Source: Akkermansia muciniphila
Lineage (GTDB): Bacteria; Verrucomicrobiota; Verrucomicrobiia; Methylacidiphilales; CAMAQI01
Assembly: GCA_945883905.1 (NCBI GenBank)
Contig: CAMCYL010000010.1
Span: 1 to 45,429, forward strand
DNA length: 45,429 bases
Direction of reading: 5' to 3'
The notes under the pieces are model-generated. The model saw only the letters and a list, made by a program, of their open reading frames with translations, made no database searches and was not told the DNA's origin. The position numbers were made by a program, and so were the translations under genes. Positions within the stretch are counted from its first letter, which is position 1; each line of letters opens with the position of its first letter. This document shows positions 41,688 through 45,429 of the stretch, piece by piece.

Positions 41688-44230
41688 ATCTCCACCTCGA
41701 TTTCATGAAGTGGTTTTGATTCTTCATTCATAAAAAGAATGGGATAGTCCTCTTGATGGGTAAAGAAATAGTCATTGATCTGATTCGCAAGATTTTCGAT
41801 TTCATTTCGGATTTTTTGAAGTTCATTGAGAAAAAGAGGCTCTCCCTTTGAATCGGAAATGGTTTGTAGGGGGAAGAGGTTTGTGAGTTCGATTTCATTT
41901 GCCCATCTGAGCATAGCTTCCGATCGTGTTTGAAGGGAGGGGTGATGAGAGCGAGATAAAAGAGAGTGAAGTCGTTTAAAACAAAACTGCAGAGAGATGG
42001 GGGCCTGTTTATCTTTTAAAAGAAATTCAGCAACGGGGAGTGGAAGGGAGCGAAACTGGAACTGACGACGATAGTTATCAAGTGTGCAAAGTCCACGAAG
42101 TAAAAGCGTTAAAAGCTCATTTTCAATGTCGCGCTCCTCTTTTTTTGATTCCTCGCGGATCATATTTTTATCTGAATAAAGGGAGAGTAGAGCGGTCAGC
42201 GTCAAATAAGAACGCTCGAGGTAGGATCCTAAATTTAAAAAATCTCGACCTCGATCATGGGGCATGGTTCGGAAAAGCATTCCATGAAAGGCACTGGTTT
42301 GATTGAGAATATGATCTAACGACTCACGGATCGAGAATAGAGAGGTCTCCTCCTCTTGAGTGGGAGTCGTCGCAAGTTCTGATAGTTTTTGCGTTAGTCG
42401 ATTTAAAATCGTCCATCCCTCAGGAGGGATATAATCTAATAGATCCGAGGCATTGGATTGAGCTTGTTGGATGGAATAAAAAATGGAGGAGGGATTTTTA
42501 GGATCGAGTGTTAGATACCATGAGACCTTGGCATGATCTTTTCGATAAAGACGCGGAAGATAATCCTCTTTATGTCCTGTCATAACACTCAAGGCTTGCC
42601 AAAGGGGGAGAGCTCTTTGAGGTCGATTTGAGGATTCGCGATGAATTTCATCGAGGATATAAAGGAATCGGGCAGTGGCCTCCGCTCGTTCTAAGTAACG
42701 TCCCATCCAAAAAAGGGATTGGGCAAGTCGACTTCCGAGGGGGATCTCCTCATTTTTTCGGATTAATGGCAATGAACGGTGGGTACGACGATTTTCTCCT
42801 CCGATGACCCAGGTATCTTTGGCGATAAATTCGGAATGATTAAAAAGATCCTCATTTTTCCATACTTGAGTGAGTCCCCCGGGCATGATCTGAATTTCCT
42901 GCTGACGAATCGTTGCAAAGCATCGTAACGTATAGGGCAGCGGTATCATTTCTCTTGTTTTAAGATCAAAAACCGGAGTTTTATCCCAAACCATCCGAGG
43001 ATGAGCGACGAGAGAGGTGGGAGCTGATTGAATCGTTTTTTGTATCTCTTGCTCACTGAGATAGGTATTGAGTCGATCGGCAAAAAGGTAGCGCTCTTTA
43101 TTTTCGAGAAGATGATTGAATTGCTCGCGATCTTCACTGAGATACGTCGGGAGCGCAGGAAGAATCGGCGATTCCTCTTTGTAATAACGAACCATTGCCT
43201 CTGTGTATTTAAGAAGAGGACGTAGACCGATAATTCCAGTTCCTGGAGCGTTGAGAATTTGGAGGTTACCGAATCGTAGGCAATCGATTAAACCAGGAGT
43301 TCCCGCGAGCCCATTGAAGGTCAGAGGGTCGAGTTGATTTGAGTTTGTGCAGCGAAGGAGGAGATGGATCGGGCGTAATCCATCAATTGTTTTATAATGG
43401 AGAACCGCATTACGGACCGTGAGGTCTTGTGGATGAACCACGGGGAGTCCCAGTTTTCGGGCAAGGGAGTGATGATCGAATTCAGAAGTTTGAGAGGTTG
43501 CATTACTTAAAACGACGATTTGAGCTTGATCGGGGGCGGCAGCACAGGATTTTAAGGTTTCAAGAAGCTCTAATGGAAAGTGACTGATCGATTGAACTAA
43601 CCGCTCTTCGTAGAGTTCAGGAAAGATTTGATTTTGAGTGAGTCGATTCTGAAGGGCAAAACTGAGCATCGGCGGGATTGAGAAATGATCGCGAATAACA
43701 TACCAATTCCCTTCAGAATCTTTAGCAAGATCGCAGGCGGCCCATTGGAAAAAAGATTGATTGGGTTGAAAAAGATGAACGCATTCTCGATAAAATTCCG
43801 GATTATCGAGGATGAGAGAGAGCGGAATAATCCCCTCGCGAAGAATATTTCGTTGATCATAAATATCCTGAAAAAACAGCTGAAACGATTGCATTCGCTG
43901 TTGAATTCCCCGTTTTAAATAATCCCACTCCTCCGCTTCGATAATCAAAGGAATCGGATCGAGGGAGGTCATATGAGAGCCTCGCGATTGTGGGGATTCG
44001 GGAGAAATCGAGAGTTCCTTCATCCCTAAACTACGGATCAGATTCTCAGAGGCCTGAAATCGAGATTGGAGTTGTTTTTCGGAAAGGCCCCGGAGTTGTT
44101 TAAAAATCGAAATAACCCCGTGTGAAGAAAGGTTTTGTGATGGAAATCTTTGACGATAAATCGGTTTTGATGGGGGTTCGAAAAGATTCATTGAAGAAGC
44201 ATAAGCGTTCCGTAAAAAAGCAGAAAACAC
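41684..44230 (-). CDS. Circularly permuted ATP-grasp and alpha-E domain fusion protein
   Basis: An 848-residue fusion (or 835 from ATG 44191, MNLFEPPSKP). Residues about 60-490 form the circularly permuted ATP-grasp type 2 domain (LIIEAEEWDYLKRGIQQRMQSFQLFFQDIYDQRNILREGIIP, then the core to AKDTWVIGGENRRTH). About 515-830 is the alpha-E helical domain (LAQSLFWMGRYLERAEATARFLYILDEIH, MPHDRGRDFLNLGSYLERSY). In many bacteria these are separate genes. Such operons with transglutaminases were predicted to make or modify peptides by ATP-driven ligation. It starts the operon and overlaps the transglutaminase gene by 4 bases. Confidence 0.9.
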   Translation of the reverse strand: MFSAFLRNAYASSMNLFEPPSKPIYRQRFPSQNLSSHGVISIFKQLRGLSEKQLQSRFQASENLIRSLGMKELSISPESPQSRGSHMTSLDPIPLIIEAEEWDYLKRGIQQRMQSFQLFFQDIYDQRNILREGIIPLSLILDNPEFYRECVHLFQPNQSFFQWAACDLAKDSEGNWYVIRDHFSIPPMLSFALQNRLTQNQIFPELYEERLVQSISHFPLELLETLKSCAAAPDQAQIVVLSNATSQTSEFDHHSLARKLGLPVVHPQDLTVRNAVLHYKTIDGLRPIHLLLRCTNSNQLDPLTFNGLAGTPGLIDCLRFGNLQILNAPGTGIIGLRPLLKYTEAMVRYYKEESPILPALPTYLSEDREQFNHLLENKERYLFADRLNTYLSEQEIQKTIQSAPTSLVAHPRMVWDKTPVFDLKTREMIPLPYTLRCFATIRQQEIQIMPGGLTQVWKNEDLFNHSEFIAKDTWVIGGENRRTHRSLPLIRKNEEIPLGSRLAQSLFWMGRYLERAEATARFLYILDEIHRESSNRPQRALPLWQALSVMTGHKEDYLPRLYRKDHAKVSWYLTLDPKNPSSIFYSIQQAQSNASDLLDYIPPEGWTILNRLTQKLSELATTPTQEEETSLFSIRESLDHILNQTSAFHGMLFRTMPHDRGRDFLNLGSYLERSYLTLTALLSLYSDKNMIREESKKEERDIENELLTLLLRGLCTLDNYRRQFQFRSLPLPVAEFLLKDKQAPISLQFCFKRLHSLLSRSHHPSLQTRSEAMLRWANEIELTNLFPLQTISDSKGEPLFLNELQKIRNEIENLANQINDYFFTHQEDYPILFMNEESKPLHEIEVEM

Positions 44231-44483
44231 AAGCAGGGAAATGAGTTTGTGAAGATCTACGGAGAGGATTATCCCCAGATTCTGCGTTAGGAATCGTTTT
44301 TATCTGTAAAGCATGTCACCAAAATGGTGAAAGAGAAAAGGAGCACTGACGACCCGCATGGGCGTCAACTTAAGGAGAAGAGAAAATCCAATTTCTATTT
44401 CTGCAATAAGGTTCAATATCTTGATTCATTGCGACAAACTATGTACCCCACCCCCTCTGGGCAAGGGTACCCCTTTGGAAAAG
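44231..44483. other. Gap between the ATP-grasp operon and the toxin gene
   Basis: This 253-base region should hold the promoter of the ATP-grasp operon. A short inverted repeat GTACCC (44443-44448)/GGGTAC (44465-44470) lies 14 bases from the toxin's stop codon. Its complement would be a weak hairpin downstream of the toxin gene. No gene is seen. Confidence 0.35.
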
Positions 44484-44813
44484 CTAGGATTGAGGATGTG
44501 ATTTCGGATTTCTTTTTGTCAGTGCCATTTGCACTTGTGTAGGATCTCGCCTCATATCCAGCACGGCAATGACAAAGACGTTATTTCTATCGACTTCATA
44601 ATAGATCGCAAACGGAAATCTTTTGGAAAGTGCCCGATAAACACCCCATTTCTTTGCATGCACGCCCGCCAAAAGAGCAAGCGATTCAATGTCCGCAATC
44701 AAACTGTTGATAAAATGGTTGGCGAGCCAATCTCCATGAACCCGATAAAATATCTTTCCTGAATCGAGGTCGCTGATGGCTTCGTCGAGAAGGACAACGG
44801 TCTTGGGGATCAT
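44484..44813 (-). CDS. ParE/RelE-family toxin
   Basis: A 109-residue protein with the ParE-fold pattern: VVLLDEAISDLDSGKIFYRVHGDWLANHFINSLIADIESL (helical hairpin with charged residues), WGVYRALSKRFPFAIYYEVDRNNVFVIAVLDMRRDPT (strands). That is the usual end of ParE/RelE toxins. Such toxins block gyrase or cleave mRNA; which applies here cannot be decided. The start overlaps the antitoxin stop by 4 bases, the typical antitoxin-toxin order. Confidence 0.87.
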   Translation of the reverse strand: MIPKTVVLLDEAISDLDSGKIFYRVHGDWLANHFINSLIADIESLALLAGVHAKKWGVYRALSKRFPFAIYYEVDRNNVFVIAVLDMRRDPTQVQMALTKRNPKSHPQS

Positions 44814-45013
44814 TTTAAAAGACGGCGTTTGACTTCATCGAGGGAATAAAACTTCGCTTTTCCTGATACGATTTTCTTCCGTCTGGCGTCCAGAACGGTC
44901 TTATGCCATGTCGGTGAGTCTAAATCGGATTGATGGGAAAGAGAGTCCCATAAAAGCTCCATCGTTTGAAGCTGCTCTGTTTTCGACATCTTTTGAATTT
45001 GAGTGATGCTCAT
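44810..45013 (-). CDS. Addiction-module antitoxin
   Basis: A 67-residue protein, MSITQIQKMSKTEQLQTMEL then LWDSLSHQ...SPTWHKTVLDARRKKIVSGKAKFYSLDEVKRRLLK. It matches the short antitoxin family whose members begin with helices of this type and end with a DEVKRRL-like helix (the putative addiction module component family). It would bind and neutralise the ParE-like toxin encoded 4 bases in overlap downstream. Confidence 0.87.
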   Translation of the reverse strand: MSITQIQKMSKTEQLQTMELLWDSLSHQSDLDSPTWHKTVLDARRKKIVSGKAKFYSLDEVKRRLLK

Positions 45014-45179
45014 GGAGTTAAATTTAGTTCAAAGAGGAATAAAATCAATTCAAGAAAAAGTAACACTCAGGTAGCACTATTGCGAAAAATACGATAAAAA
45101 CAGCGTTTAAAACCTAGAATAAGTCACTACCGTCCAAAATAACTTTGGATTTGAGAGGTGAATTAGAGGAGGGGGATTG

Positions 45180-45390
45180 AAATTCTAAAACAGTTCTCAC
45201 GCACTCCCATCGCAGAGCGAAAATCCAAAAAGGTAACAAACTGGAGAGCCGAGGGTAGGCAACCAGGAACGGGGGTGAGCAGGGGTTCCGTTAACGCCGC
45301 TTCCTCCTACGTCCAAGCACTACGGCGAGACAAGACGCCGCAACGTAAGAGAGGGAGAGGATCGTGAGCTCTTTCCTTTCGGCGTCTCCT
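45180..45390. repeat. Dispersed intergenic repeat, copy B
   Basis: The 416-base region after the antitoxin start (45014-45429) has no gene. It contains the two blocks also found at 9000-9086: AAATTCTAAAAC with GTTCTCACGCA at the left, and GAGAGGATCGTGAGCTCTTT with CCTTTCGGCGTCTCC at the right. About 125 extra GC-rich bases lie between them (including GGGGTGAGCAGGGGTTCCG), absent from copy A. Either copy A is a deletion form or this copy carries an insert. The element may continue past the window end. Confidence 0.55.
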
Positions 45391-45429
45391 TCGTCGACTA
45401 CCGCCTCCCAAGAATCTCTCCCGTTTCTT

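Noticed and set aside
44340-44480. Possible insertion sequence end (GGCGTCAACTTAAGG, GTACCCCACC)
   Set aside because: No transposase remnant or paired terminal repeat could be found in the gap.

Overview
The window looks like a chromosomal segment of a bacterium from the PVC group, most likely Verrucomicrobiota. That is an inference from gene content: McsB–ClpC, a FloA/NfeD operon, the hopanoid gene hpnH, an NALRHSF-type tyrosine integrase and several small proteins of a verrucomicrobial style. GC content is moderate, and no rRNA or other taxonomic marker gene is present to confirm it. Layout: the left edge (1-144) is the 5' end of a group II intron on the minus strand, just past the stop of a secreted TPR protein. 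Then come housekeeping genes: pyrH-frr-trpE, convergent with mcsB-clpC (protein arginine kinase and Clp unfoldase, 4-base overlap); a beta-lactamase-fold protein whose SxxK catalytic motif is lost; nadE; a membrane glycosidase/glycosyltransferase fusion; a Dabb protein; and a four-gene membrane operon (nfeD-long, nfeD-short, floA and a TM-anchored protein). Next are an Mrp ATPase, a class III aminotransferase, nadD, a PHP hydrolase, an M32 carboxypeptidase and hpnH with a small partner gene. From about 26.25 to 38.73 kb lies an integrative element in a tRNA-Asn gene. It carries a tyrosine integrase, a complete type I restriction-modification system (hsdR, hsdM, hsdS), an OLD-type AAA+TOPRIM nuclease gene split by an IS3/IS150-type insertion sequence, a small membrane protein gene, an intact tRNA-Asn and a GIY-YIG endonuclease gene. 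The ends of the element hold two orphan halves of another tRNA-Asn: its 5' half at 38728-38790 and its 3' half at 26248-26275. Each half differs from the intact tRNA by one acceptor-stem base, and those two bases would pair with each other. This suggests that the element split the resident tRNA-Asn in its T-loop and supplied its own intact copy. Both the resident and the element-borne tRNA lie in the same order GIY-YIG 3' end, tRNA-Asn, 139-bp repeat, so the locus looks like serial insertion of one module into another. Right of the island are cysK, a tightly overlapping operon of a circularly permuted ATP-grasp/alpha-E protein with two transglutaminase-like proteins (a predicted peptide-modifying system), a ParE-type toxin with its antitoxin, and a GC-rich dispersed repeat that also occurs at 9.0 kb. 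The least ordinary observations are the split and replaced tRNA-Asn with its GIY-YIG module, the exactly reconstructable IS-interrupted OLD nuclease, the large palindromes before hsdR, the catalytically dead beta-lactamase-like protein and the ATP-grasp/transglutaminase operon.
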